Positions 24,045 through 37,300 are shown, counted from the stretch's first letter. The stretch is 64,000 bases of DNA from Bugula neritina (GCA_964035545.1 OZ037765.1:24236504-24300503); one strand, 5' to 3'. Numbers and translations are program-made. Notes: generated from the sequence alone by a model not told the origin.

Positions 24045-26054
24045 GTCAAATTTCGTGGTATTATAATATTGAGAGTTTTCAAATATCTCTGTGCTGATAG
24101 GATGTTTTTATTTGCATTGTCTGTTTTGAAACTATGTTTACAACCAGCTATGCTAGATGAGTGTTCCCTATATAAATGGAGCATTACTCATGCTCATACA
24201 TAGTAAACATTTCCCAACCAACAATATGTTTTAATCAAACACTCACTGAGCTGTTAGAACTGTCTGGTGCTTCCATTTAGTTTTACTTTAGTGAGGAGAA
24301 GGTTAGCTGCATGTTATTATACTTGTTACATTTTCATCAGAAACCAGTAAAATAAACTAACAGAGCCATCAGTTGAGCATCATTAGTTACGTGTCTAAAA
24401 GAAAACTTTGATGCTAAAAAGTTTTATCTTAATTTTTACTTAATGCAGTGCATACATAGAAGAAAGCTTCTTACTATAATACATATACTTAAGCTGCAAT
24501 GTAGTGCAATTTTATTGCCTCTTATTCTTGACTCTTACAGTACCTACTGTATATAGAAGTTTAGTTGAAGAGCTATAGCAGCGATGACAGGATCAAAATA
24601 TATAAATTTTCACTCAATATCAGCGGCTAAGTTTACAATTTGCAAAACTTCTTAATGTCAATTTATTTTAACTTCTGTAAAAAGTGCACCGCCTTTCAAA
24701 AAGCTCACCTGGGTTTGTAGTTAGCAGAACTCTTGATGGAAAGGTTCATTTAAGCGGGCTAGAGACTTTTTCACTAGTGCTTATGTCCGCCCAAAAATTA
24801 CATCATGTAAACTTTCTAAATTTATCTTTTGAAACTGCTTTCAAGTTTATCCTTTCTGCTTTTTATACAAAAGCTACATAGATCGTGTGCTGTATCACAA
24901 AAGCCTGTTTGTTCACTCTTTTTTAAATTATTTAAACATACTATATAAATTTGGTCTAGCATAGATAAAAACTATGCTTTCAGTTAACAAATCATTAGCT
25001 ACATCATTTTATTTCTGATCAAAAATAAGCAGTAGGACGTAAAGCGTGTAGCTAGCAACATACTTTTGTATATATTATTTGTATATTATATATTTGGTCA
25101 TAGTGCACACGTACTCATCTGCATACAGGTATACCCATATAATAGGATTTTATTACTGTGCAAACTAAAAGAATAGCTAGTAAAGTTAAATTGTTATCAA
25201 TTTATTTTAGTTTTGGTTAAAACATTGTAGACAAGTTATTGTTCTTTTCAGGTTATACCAATAACGAACATTGTTGGTTTAGTTAGAATTATTTTAGCAA
25301 AGTTGCACACTTCGAGATTACCCACAGTTCAGAATTGCCCATAGTACAGCTTGTACAAACTGACAGTTAAGTTAGCAGACTCAACTATACGAAGTCTTCC
25401 CACAACAAGTGCTAATATACTGTGATGGTTCGAACAAATAGTATTATGCAACCCCAAGAGATGCAGTTTTATCATTGATGCAACCTTATATTATACTCAT
25501 TTACAATGCTTATAGATTTGGAGGCATAAGATTTGTGTATTTCTTAATATTAGCTCTTTATTAATCAAAGCTACAAATCATAATCACAGTGCAGCAGCAT
25601 TTATGGCTATGAAACCAAGAGCTCTGCAACCAGCAACGCTCAGCAGAGTGATATCCAGGTTTCTTGGCAACTACCAGCAAATATATAAACGAAATGAAAC
25701 ACATCTGAATCTTCTTGTTTACTTTGTGATCCATTATTTACTTATCTAAAGTCCACCATAATGTATAAACACAACAAAGTTCAAATTCTAAAGATAAAAT
25801 ATACCCATAGCAACACTGTTGAAACTAATCAACAGTGATTAGCAATGTACGAAGGGTTATGTGTAACTGTGTTGCTAAAAATATACTGCGTTGGTTTCTA
25901 GGTTTTGGATGTTTAAAATCACCATCAAAACAAATAGCTCTGTTAATTCTGCTTAGTGACTTGCCGTGTGTATGGTTAGTATCACAGAAACCGATAGGGC
26001 TAAACTATATTAGCTGATTGCAAAATGTCCTGGTCTGTCAATTTTATTTTCAAC

Positions 26055-26164
26055 TCATGTCTCTGTAGGTTTTTTAGATTCAACAGAAGCTTTTAAATTC
26101 CTGATGAGAGTGCCATATTTGTCAGGCAAGTTTACGCTGGAGACTAAACCCTGATTGACCATTG
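26055..26164 (-). CDS. Possible orphan terminal exon, unknown product
   Basis: On the minus strand an acceptor-like sequence (TTTGTGCAG) is followed by an open frame that includes an ATG at 26162 and closes with TGA at 26057-26055. It reads MVNQGLVSSVNLPD, then KYGTLIRNLKASVESKK, and ends PTET. The composition looks protein-like, with a hydrophilic Lys/Glu-rich tail. I do not recognise the family and found no partner exon. It may be chance or the remnant of a small gene. Confidence 0.25.
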
Positions 26165-26197
26165 CTGCACAAATGATACTTTTAGTTACTATTCAAT

Positions 26198-26280
26198 TTG
26201 CTAGTTTTAGTTGCTAGTTCCAGTTGCTAGTTTCAGTTGCTAGTTCCAGTTGCTAATTTTAGTTGCTAGCTTCAGTTGCA
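26198..26280. repeat. 13-bp tandem repeat, about 6 copies
   Basis: The unit TTGCTAGTTCCAG is repeated head to tail about 6.4 times with single-base variants (TTTAG, TTCAG, CTAAT). It is a minisatellite without coding potential. Confidence 0.9.
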
Positions 26281-26908
26281 GCTTTTCTTATGGCTATTGA
26301 TTTATTATTATATAATATTATAGTCTAAATTTTAGCCTTTTGCTAGCCAATGTCTATGTTGGCGAAACAATTTAATTGCAACATTTTTTGCATAAATTTC
26401 TTTCTTTTGAATGACGAAGAGATTATGACAAAGCATATGCATGATTATTCTTTTGATTAAAATACCAATTACTGGTGATAAAAATATAAGCTATTCAAGT
26501 GCATATTGCTATGCTAATTGCTATCCCTGAGTGTACAAAAACAGAAATTATAATATTTTGATATTTGAGAGCAGAAAATAGAAAAGTTAGGACAACAACT
26601 TCTATGGCTCATTACTCATGTCTTCTATTTTCCCATTCATGATTATGCAGTAAAGCAATCGAGTATTTGTTATTTATTAATTTGACATGAGTAGACCTTT
26701 TATCTGCAGTAGTAGAACAAAGTCTTCAGTTATTTTTATGATATTGAAAGTGGGTTGAAAATCTTAAAAGAGCTAAAGTTTTTAACTGTAAAATATTTTC
26801 TTTAAAGTTTCCTGCATCTGCTATGAAGACTATGAGCTTATTGAAAAAAATTCAGCTATGTGTATAGTATGTATTCTACAAACCCAGTACATACTATTTG
26901 CAGCTATA

Positions 26909-27238
26909 CACTACGTTTCCATTATCGCATTATGCGTATGGATTTTTTCATTCGCCCCATGGAACTAGTTGCATCGAAGCAAAACCGCAGCCAGAAATTG
27001 ATCTAACGGCTCCTTTGATGAAAAATAGCAAAAATAGTGGGCAGAAGTGGTAATTACATTGTCATTGGGCATGAACACTGACTCAAAGTTGGCCATAGTA
27101 ATTTGCAATTTACGTCAGCCGTCACAATTGCAAAGAGAAGATAACTTCATACAGATTGCATAGGAACATGTGGTTTTCCTTCGCAGTAATCCGTACAAGC
27201 ATCGGTACGGATTCATTCGCCTGCATGAAAACGCAGTG
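26909..27238. mobile_element. Probable PIF/Harbinger-like MITE, about 330 bp
   Basis: The left end reads CACTACGTTTCCATTA and the right end, reversed, reads CACTGCGTTTTCATGC, giving terminal inverted repeats matching at 12 of 16 positions. The trinucleotide ATA flanks both ends (26906-26908 and 27239-27241) as a possible target-site duplication. The interior is richer in GC than its surroundings and has no long open frame. A 3-bp duplication suits PIF/Harbinger elements. The superfamily is inferred. Confidence 0.55.
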
Positions 27239-29162
27239 ATAACAGCACACTGCTATATTCAAATGTGTGCAAGAGTTTATACCTGCTAAGCAACAGCATC
27301 TTGAAAATAAAACAAGGAACTATGCTGAGTCACAGCATGATATGAGAAGAAAAAATAAACAGCTGCATGCCCATATATGTTTGGTTAGTGCTTATCATGG
27401 CCAAAATATACATGTTTAAAAACCAAAGAATTCCCCTTTTCCTTATAGTTTTTCCAGCTTATCCATAAAAATTCCATCAACATGTTGATGCCACAATATT
27501 AATAATAACATAGCAAATCAACAACATAACAGATATCATGGTATTATATATATGTCACTATAATATAACATATATTACATCCTTGATAAATTAATCTTGG
27601 ATATACTTGCATAAACAACGAATCATGCTTTATCAAATGAGCAAACAACTGATAAAACACAGGATACTAGCACCATATACATGCATTAATGGCAAATTAC
27701 TACATTCATCCAAGGTGTGATAGTACAAATATTCTAAGAAGCTCACACACACAGTGCCTGCAATCAACACGCATCATGCAATGTGAGATAAGACAGTATA
27801 CCAGTTTGTCACCTTTTTCTATCAACAAATTTTCCAACTCATCTTTATCTTTCATATTGTTTCATTATAATTTACAAAGGGACTGTTTTTACTCTTTGCA
27901 ATACAAAATTGTGCTTTCTCTATGCAAATGAGATCCTAGGCCTCTTAGTGTTTGAGTGCACTTGAACTGAGTTATAGGTTTCCATAACTTGCACACACTC
28001 ATGTAAGCTACAAAACGAATTTGCTTAAATTCAACCATTTGCTTTACTCAATACTTGCATAATTATAAAACATGCATTGACACATGTGGCTGAATGCCAG
28101 AAAAATTATTGTTATAACAATTACATAAACAAGCCATGGCAAGAGAAGTTGATGCAATACTATTAAGATGGCATGTTATTCATTGCAACTAAACAGAAGT
28201 ATTTTTTGCATATATCTGAGCTACAACTTTGGAATTTTGTTAATTAATATACTATATGATGTTTGTTCAAAAATTCGCATGTTTCAGAAAGTAACAACTT
28301 ATAGATTTCACTTGAATAAATTATGTTTTACAGCTATTAATTTATTACTCTGCATCATGAAATTAGTATAGCCAAAACGAAGCTTTTATACTATACAAGT
28401 AAAGCAACATAATTTAACGCTGCAAAAGGCACTGCCGCATATTTGTCTTGGGGGTTTATATTAAAGGTTGATAGTTTGTTAGGTATACCAAATTATGCGT
28501 TTGACAAGTTGGAGAAAGCAACTCCTTATGGTAATAAGTTTTTTTATCTCCCAACTAATGGTATATATTATTGTATTACAATAATATTATGCTTCACTAG
28601 TTGATGTTGGGTTATAGTGGTTTTCAACATTTAATTATGAAAAATATCAATTTAAATATGCTTAATTACAAATACTATAAGATAATTAACCTGATATAAT
28701 ATAACCATTTGTTCAAAAGTTACCATTACTGTGTAAATTTCAATATGAAACTAATTTACAGTTTGCACCCTGTAACATTCTAAGCTTTTTATAATATTAT
28801 TATACATAATGGTAAAGATAAGTGATAAGCTAAAGTAACCAAAAAAGTTATAGCTGGTAGCATCAGTTACACGTCCATTAGTTTGAAAACGTAATAGAAA
28901 GCTGCAGAGATATGCTGTTTATTACTTGCTGTTAATAAACTCATCATGAGTGAAAATACCAGCAGCAAGAAGTGGTTGTTTCTGAAATTACTTTTTTCAA
29001 CACCAGACCAAATTTAACTTATTACCAAAACCATTAATAAATAAACAAAATGCAACCTGACTAGTGTTTTACACCATGTCAAATAGGGAGCTCAATAGAT
29101 TTGTATTTTTCTGTTATTAGGAGCTAGTGGACATAAGCATTTGAATATATTATATGCAAATA

Positions 29163-29168
29163 TTTATT
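29163..29168 (-). terminator. Poly(A) signal of the ANKRD49-RBBP9 gene
   Basis: AATAAA on the minus strand, 92 bp past the stop codon at 29260-29262. Confidence 0.6.
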
Positions 29169-29259
29169 TATACAAAAAACTTAGCTCACTTCCATAAAGA
29201 TTTTTGTAACAGTTGCACATGTACAGCATTTAACAGTATTATACAAATTTCTAACGTAA

Positions 29260-31820
29260 CTAGATAACAAAATCATCACACTTTTCTGTAACAGTTTCAG
29301 AAGATAGAAGAGTCTTCACAACTTTAACCAACTCGGGGAAAACAGAGTTCATGTAATGACCAGCCTGGTCAGACTTATGAAATTGTGAATTGGTTTCCTT
29401 AGCAACCAGAGTTTGCTCTTCCCAGGGTAAGAAGGGATCGTCACTGGAGCCAAACTGTATAATATGTTTACAATGAGACTTCATATCACTCCACCGCCAT
29501 GGTCTATTAAAATACCCACTCTTTTTCTCAGTCTCATCACCCAGGTCAGTCACATATGCAGAAACCAAAATCATTGCAAATATTTCATGAGTCTCAGCAT
29601 ATCTCATTGCAGCCACTGCACCAGAGCTACAAAGTAGGGTAGAGTGGCGAGATAGGAGTCTAAGCATGCAGTAATGTTGCAGAATAAACAGAAGATAAAT
29701 GTGTGTATGTCATTAGCATATTATAACATGTATGAATGAAAAACATACATGGTTTTACAACTTCAAACTATCACAAGATTCATATGATTAAAGGTATGAC
29801 ATTCATTATGATACTAAGCATGTTCACATAATAGATAAGTATAGATGTAACGGTAGATTCATTTCTAGTTAATCTACACAAATTAAAAATATTTCAAAAG
29901 TATTCTATTTGGTACACAAGATGTTTTCCTCTCATAATCAAATGCCTAAAAGTCAATGTATCTTCTATATTAGTAAAAGCTACTCCCCCCCCCCCCCTAA
30001 TTTCAGTATTGTAAAAGTTGGGAAAAAATTTAAAAGTTGAATTAAACCTGTGAATACAAATTCCTTCATGGAATAGGGCCAGATGTTGAGTATCAGCAAC
30101 CATACTGGTTAGTCTGATAGAAACCAACTATTAAATATGATACACATGCTTTGCTAAGCAGTACTTTTTTTAGCATAGATTAATTTCAAAAACACAAACA
30201 TTTACTTCATCGTTTATTATTTTGGATATGAATGTAGGCATTTTCGAAAGTACAAATAAACAATGCACTTAAGGAGTAGTCAAATATTTTCTTAGCCAAG
30301 TTACAGTAAATCCACTGAAAACACAGTACAAATAGTTCTAACCTATGTCCAATGATTATAGTGCTTTCATCACACTGCAGCTCTTTCTCCATAAAGGGAA
30401 TCCACTCTTTTTCGCTAGCTATCACCGGGTCGGGCATATTTTTCAACATGCTTTCAATTCCAAGCTTCTTAACGTTTTTATGTGCCCAGCTGTACCAATT
30501 AGCTCTGTACACATCACCACCTCCATTGCCAGGAATGATAACGACTTTCCGTGGTTTAGAAATGTTGTTAACAGCTCCACATGCTTCACCTAAACCTTCA
30601 GGTTCATAGAAAACATATTATTTTGATAACGGATTTGTATTGAAAAAACTACGTGCAATAGAAACTGCTTGACACCTAACAACATAAAACAACGTACAAA
30701 TATGTTTCAATATATAAATACTATCAACTACAGTTTGCCCTGAGTGCCGTGCTAAGACTCAAATATAATAATTGAATTATCAAATGGAGGTTTCAACAAG
30801 AATATAAGCTATAATAGGCAGTGCATTTGTCCCCGCAAGGAAATCTGACTGACAGTTTTGAGCACAGTATATGAGTAAAGTACAGACCTGTGGTTAGTTT
30901 TTGAGACTCTTCTTTCCTGGTGATACTATGAAAATACTTGCCATACGGTGAATTCCTTCTTGCAATGTCTTCTGCAGTGTCCTTGCCATCATTTAAAATA
31001 GACTTATCTATATCAGTTTCAGAGAGTAGAAACTTGAGAACTGCTTCAGCGTCACCATTGACTGCAGCTAAATGCAGTGCTGTATTATTACCATTAGTCA
31101 GACTATGCACATCAGCACCTTTTGATATAAGAAGTTTAGCTGCTTCAACATTGTCCCACCTGCACGCACTGTGGAACGGCTGCCAGCCATCAACAGTTCT
31201 AGCATGTATATTTGCTCCTTGGGCTACTAGAAATTCTATCACTTCAATATGGTTATTATAAGATGCTCTGTGCAATGGAGTATACAAATCATCATCAATC
31301 ACGTTGACCAATGAGGCATCAGTATGAAACAACCTTTCAACTTGTGTTAAATCATTGTTCTCGGCAGCCCACAGCATGTATTTCTTAGGGTCGGCTTTAA
31401 TCTCTGCCAGAGTATACGGATCTTCAAACAATTCATCTTCGAGAAAAGCACTAGGCATAGAACTGGCTTCCCCTTTCTTCATTAACAGAATCTATGCAAA
31501 AGTATGGTCAACATAAGCTTATATAAATGTGGAGATAAACACAAACATACTTTTGTAAATCTATTGAGAAATGAAGAAAGAAACAAGTTTAAGTAAGAAG
31601 ACTTATAGGACATGCTAGGGATTACCTACATATGATGGGTATTTTAAAACCTATTATATACCAAATTAGCTGTTACACTCATTGGGGGACTTAACAATGC
31701 AAACATTTAAACCTTACAGTTGCACTAGACATTAATATATTAAACTTATACCTGCTGCAAAAATTGCTGTGTCATTAAGTCTATATCTGCAGGGGTGGTG
31801 TCTTCTTCATCTGAAGACAT
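29260..31820 (-). CDS. Fusion of an ANKRD49-like ankyrin protein with an RBBP9-like serine hydrolase
   Basis: Four exons (31820-31752, 31491-30888, 30589-30343, 29626-29260) encode 428 residues. The first 224 follow ANKRD49: an acidic N-terminus, MLWAAENN, then ankyrin units DLYTPLHRASYNNH, VDGWQPFHSACRW and NTALHLAAVNGD, and the closing EDIARRNSPY. The rest follows RBBP9 from RKVVIIPGNGGGDV to the end. The serine-hydrolase triad is intact: Ser307 in GHSSGA, Asp370 in FGSSDDPFLPW and His397 in AGHYMN, each offset by exactly 232 from human RBBP9 (recalled). The LxCxE motif is kept as LQCDE. The join is a phase-1 intron (30887-30590), and the hydrolase exon has no in-frame ATG of its own, only an upstream stop. 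The acceptor could instead be six bases earlier, at 30595, still in frame. Reading through the donor would give a stand-alone ankyrin protein ending at about 30793. Confidence 0.82.
29985..29997. repeat. Homopolymer run of 13 C
   Basis: An uninterrupted C tract in the intron between exons 3 and 4 of the ANKRD49-RBBP9 gene, striking in such AT-rich DNA. Its length may be affected by sequencing error. Confidence 0.85.
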
Positions 31821-34351
31821 GATAGGCTTGAAAACTTGTTCGTACCTCTTCAATGTGGTTCAGATATCAGCTTCAATTCACAAGAATCATTGCCTACACA
31901 TATAATTTCAAAGGACATTAATAAATTGAATCTACTACATACGTATATTTATATATTTCCTACAAAATATATATTCTGATATTTTAGATATTTCACTTGA
32001 ATTTGCTGAGATTTCAAGTTCTACTTAAGAAGGTTGTTAGCAATTATTTGATTTAATATGTTATTGGCAAAGTTACTAGACTTCTTTAGTTCTTAAAACA
32101 TGATATTTCAAATGAATCTTTATCTATGAACCAATAAATGCACCTAAAATATATTATTTCAATGCAATTCCCCAACTTCTTTGGTACCTTCCATTGATGC
32201 CAGGGGTTTTGATTACCACCGTGACTGTAATGCTAAATATGATTATGGTCATCATTATCAAAATCTTTGATTATTATCATTGTTAAAATTTATGCAACAT
32301 GGTTATTGTAATTGAACATAATTCACTCAACATAGCCTTGACATCATAGTTGTGATTATTACTATCTTATGATTATTGATACTTGTTGATATAAATGAGA
32401 TTTTTAATAAGACATTTTAATTAGACATTTAGTCACCATGACCAGTCACAGCAGCACCAATAGTCACAGTTATTCACACACATACTGCCACTAAGTACGA
32501 CTTACTGTTGTCATAAACAAATATAAAAATATCAGTATCATTATCACCTGATCAGTATGAATATGAAGATTATAATTATTAGGTTGAGTACAAATATATG
32601 CATTTCTACGACTAAATCTAAACAACTGCTTAATTATTGTTGCTATGCCTGCTACAAGGTGTAAGATTTACGATTATACACATATTGGTTATTACTATAT
32701 ATCACAAGTTTTATGGCTCTGAAATACAGATTTTTTGGTATTAGTCTAAACTAGATTTGAGGGTTGTTGGGCTCTAGACCCCAAATGGTCAACATTTAGG
32801 CAAAAAGCAATTGCAATAAGCACTGAAAGTAGCATCACTTGATACTAGCTCTCCACTAGAAGCCACAGAACTCATGCCTTCCTTTATTTTAGTTCTGCTA
32901 ATTTTAAAATCACCCAGCCATGGTGCAGCAGTCCCAGATTCCAAAAGAGTTTCGAAAAATTACCTATTTATCTACCGAGCAAAAAATATTCAACCCATTT
33001 AATTTTATTGCTAACAGGATAAAGAGTTTTCTACTCAACAGAAAAAAAATAATCACAATTGAAGAAACGCAATTTACTGAACCAAGTGTAATATCGACAA
33101 TCATTCAATGATTAGTGCTAATTTGCATCAATGCTGTTCCGCATAATCTGTCTTCTACACTGTCTTCTATACTTGATGCCACTACTCTTAAAGCAAAATA
33201 ACTGGCTGTAATCATGCAGTTTTATCTGAAATTTTGAGAAAAATATTACTTCGGAAGTTAACGAAGCAATAACAGTACTTCAATTTGGTTGCAAGTAGGC
33301 CTACATAATTCAAGATATACACATGAAACCAAGGTTAATTGCATACCCTAACCTATGAGTATTTAAGACATAATGTTATGATTATCAATTATAAATAAAA
33401 CTTTTAGTAAATTATTAATACCAATAATAATAATAATCCCATTAATAATAGTATTATCAAGTGTAATCGTATTATTATTACACTTAGAACTATATTTCAT
33501 ATAACACTTGCTACAAGTACATTTGGCATTGCTATAAGAGGTAGGTGCAGTAAATGTAATTGTAAAACTAAATGTACTCGTAGTGGAGAAATTGAAAAAC
33601 TCTGTGTTCTAGATTAGAAATGTAGCAAAAGAAGTGCCAGTATGAGTATCAATATGCATATGAGTATAATATCATTATTAATAATAACTATAAGTTTACC
33701 TATAATTATCATTAATGATTAAATTTAATATCATCACTTTCACTTTCAGTATCACTATCAGTATGACATTGATGATTGACTATCACTTTGAAATTGAGTA
33801 TCAGTATTTCTATTTGCCAAAAGTAACTTGTAAGTTACAGTAATTTAAATTTAAATCATTAATTCAAATTGAAAATAAATTGCAATTGGGTATTGTTCAT
33901 TAAAGATTCAATCCGAATCTCACTTCAATAATATTTTCATCGACCTTTTATTGACCTTAGTAATTGATATAAACCAATTGAGAGTTGTGGCAGAATTATT
34001 GCAAGAAGAAACAACTTCAAAATTGTGAATAAGTACAGAACAGCGAGTCCAGCTATAACAACAAAGTGCTTTTGAGCGCAAGCGTATAGGCACTTACATG
34101 CTGTGCATTATGGGTATCTAGGGGTTTCCTAGTCCGCCATGATAATTTAGAAAATTCAGTAAAATCACAATTTTATATTCAGAATTTCTACCAAATACTT
34201 GCATAAAAGTGGGTTAAAATAAAAGAAATGTGTTAGGGACGATCTCGTCTAAAAATCTAATGATTTGAATATGGTTAAACGATATTAAAGAAAGAGAAAT
34301 TTCTCTTTCTAAAAATCTGCCTTCTTCGCGGAAAAATCCAGGGACTGCAAA
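31821..34351. other. Divergent intergenic region between ANKRD49-RBBP9 and EPC
   Basis: These 2.5 kb hold the promoters of two genes transcribed away from each other. No TATA box is evident next to either ATG. From about 32220 to 33800 the sequence is dominated by degenerate ATTATTA, ATCATTATC and AGTATCACT repeats (cryptic simple sequence). No gene is supported. Confidence 0.6.
33400..33830. repeat. Cryptic simple-sequence region (ATTAAT / AGTATCACT type)
   Basis: The stretch is made of interspersed AATAATAAT, TATTATTA, TATCACTATCAGT and similar short words with no fixed period. The same vocabulary returns at 34800-34960 and 47300-49200. Confidence 0.55.
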
Positions 34352-37300
34352 ATGAGCAAATTGTCATTCCGAGCTAGGCAGCTCGATGCCTACAAGGCTA
34401 TGCCTGTATACAGGACAGAAGAGATTCCAGAAGTAGCAGATGTGTCTGTAATAAATCGTGCAGTACCGCAAATGCCTACTGGCATGGAGAAAGAGGAAGA
34501 AACGGTAGGTTTAATTTTGCAAAAAATTGCAAACTTTTTCATGGTCGCCATTTTGAAGTTTATGGCGCGTTTTTATGTCTTCTTTCAAGATGATATTTAT
34601 AACTTTAGTCATCATATTCAGCGATTGGTTTTGTAGCTAGGTATAAAATATTACTATTTTTATCGATATATTGAATATTTGTGTGGTATTGTTGATGTAT
34701 TATATAGTTTGAGAAAGTTGAAAATGGTCTATATTCTCCCAATAGTCATCATTTTGTGGTCACGTGAGTGATTTATGAATGGCGTTACGTCATCAGCGAC
34801 TCAAGTTATTTACTACGCATATCGGCACTACTAGTATTTACTACAACTTACTACTACATTCTCTATGTAGCTGCCCGTAGTAAATTATCAGATAATAATA
34901 ATATTATTAGTCGTAGTAAGTATGGCTATTAGGATTACTAACTGATGATAATACTAATAGTTAGCAAATTTAATGGTAGCTTAATGTATACATTTCATAC
35001 CTATATATTATTATTAATATAAATATAATTATATTAGGCCATTCAATATGGGCTATAAATGGTCAATATTATTTATATGTAGTTAAGATTTTATGAAAAT
35101 AATTTCAATGTAAGATTTCAACAGTTGTCATGCATATTAAGTTGAAACCAAACTCATTAATATTTTCTATTTTGATGATTACCTACAGGAACACCATCTT
35201 CAAAGAGCATTGTCTGCCCAGCAAGTTTATGGAACATCTGGTGCTCTAGTTATTCCAGTACCAGAAATTGATGATGTAAAGAAGCAATATGAACAAATCT
35301 ACAAAACAGATTACAAGACTCCAAAGCAGTACATACATGCACAATCGTTGGGTGTTGATCAGGTTTGTTTGTCTGTTCTATTTCATCACACCACTATTGC
35401 CAATTTTTATTGTTAATCAATATAAGATTCTTGTATATGCATTATGCATATTAAAACACTTGTAGATTTGCAGGCAGTGTGTATAGTAGGTGTGCCCTCA
35501 AACTCTTTTGGAATTTGTTGAATCAGATAATAGACGTTGTTTTAATTTGTAGGAGTGACTCTTGTGAAAAGAATCATTTTTAATAATTCAGCCAGCAAGA
35601 AGTTGTTGTATATTATAATTCTTAAGGAGTATGCTTTTAATTAAACAAAAATATGTCAATTTTTTGTTCCAGTAAACCGTAAATCTATGTTTTTAGGAGA
35701 TACCGGACTATGATATTGACTCTGAAGATGAAGCTTGGCTGGAAAATCAAAGTACCAAAATGGAAATTACCCCACAGGTTTTTGAGCAAATGATAGATCG
35801 ACTGGAGAAAGGAAGTGGCCAACAGGTGTGTGATGGAATAGGTTGCTAATTTTGACATATTGTTCAGTGTATTTTTTGAATGAGTAATAACTAGTGTAAG
35901 CCTGCAGTTTGATGTCAATTATGAACTTATGCATATAATGTATGTTGTTAAAATTTTGATAAATTCACAACTTTTTGATTAATGAGGTAAAGGTTATTGC
36001 ATATTATACCAATATGCAGCATTCTTAGTATGCAAACTTATAAGTAGTTGTGATATTTTCTATGCTGGGTGGAATCTTTTATTGCTACTAGTAGTGGTAA
36101 AACTGGTTATTTTGTTTTAGGTTCTAGAGTTGAAGGATGCGAAAGTATTATTAAAAGAAGACGATGACCTAATTATTACTGTATATGATTACTGGCTGAA
36201 TAAACGACTGAAATGCACTGTAAGAGAGTTCATGGTGATCTGTGTATATATTTTTTAATTTTCCAAGTAGTGTATCAATATGTTACACAAACTAGCGAAA
36301 GCTATGCATGCACTTTCTAATTAAAATGTGGCTCACATTTTGACTTGCTAACATCTTTTGCTAAAATATTGTTTTGGTGTGATTCGATATTTTTACTTTT
36401 TGTATAAATTCACTATTAATTATTGTGGTAAAAATTCACTTTGCTGCGTCATGTAAATGTTTAACTTGTGAAACTTGACAATTTATATTTTTTGTTAATT
36501 TAACAGCCTCATACTTTAATTCCAACTGTGAAGTCAGAAAAGCGTGATGGTTCTACTACTAACAATCCTTATGTAGCATTTAGACGGCGTACAGAAAAGA
36601 TGCAAACTCGAAAGGTATGTTGTTACATTGTGTAAAATGTGCTTTTATAATTTTACTGTATGTTTTAATTTATTTAGTGCTGCTATCTTGGGCATAAATT
36701 ACCAAGTTGACTGTAAACTTAATATATTTTAGAATCGGAAAAACGATGAGGTTTCTTACGAGAAGATGCTGAAATTGCGTCGTGACCTTCAGCGGGCTGT
36801 GTAAGTGTGTTTTACCTTTTGTATTGTTGTGAAATAATGATTGATCATTCGGTGTATAATAAGCAATGTTGTATTTTATTCAGAACTGTATTGGAGATGA
36901 TAAAGAAGAGGGAGAAGTGTAAGAAGGAGTTGCTGAACCTGACTATTGAAATACTGGATAAGAGATATGACATGGAGGATTATACTGGGGCACATTTGGC
37001 TCATGCCGAGTCCCAGAAAGCTCCCAGATCAGCGTTTTATCCAATCTATCAAGAACAAGTCAGCAAAGTATGTTGGCTGTAACTTTCTATCATATTTTAT
37101 TATAGTGTCTATAATATCTAGAGTTATCTGTGCAACTTGGTCAGCCATATTAGTGGTCTTATTGAGACTGAGTTATTAACATTGCGCTTTTAGGACTCCA
37201 GTGAGACGGCAACCAACAGGAAACATAAAAGAAAATATGAAAAGAAGAAACATAAGTTGGCGAATGCTCAGTTTCAAGGGGAAGTGGATGTTATGGAATA

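Larger units (their letters stand above)
24045..29162. other. Intergenic region between SOUL copy 2 and the ANKRD49-RBBP9 gene
   Basis: This is about 5.1 kb with no gene I can support as a whole. It contains a 13-bp tandem repeat (26198-26280), a probable MITE (26909-27238), and two isolated stretches on the minus strand that look like terminal exons (26055-26164 and 28922-28981). Otherwise it is AT-rich with short open frames. Confidence 0.5.

Noticed and set aside
26198-26280. CRISPR-like array
   Set aside because: Directly adjoining 13-bp repeats with no spacers in a eukaryotic genome; it is a minisatellite.
30345-30609. Two plus-strand open frames of over 80 codons
   Set aside because: They are antisense shadows of the RBBP9 exon, which matches the family strongly on the minus strand.
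30938-31261. Plus-strand open frame of 107 codons
   Set aside because: Antisense to the ankyrin exon and not protein-like in family terms.
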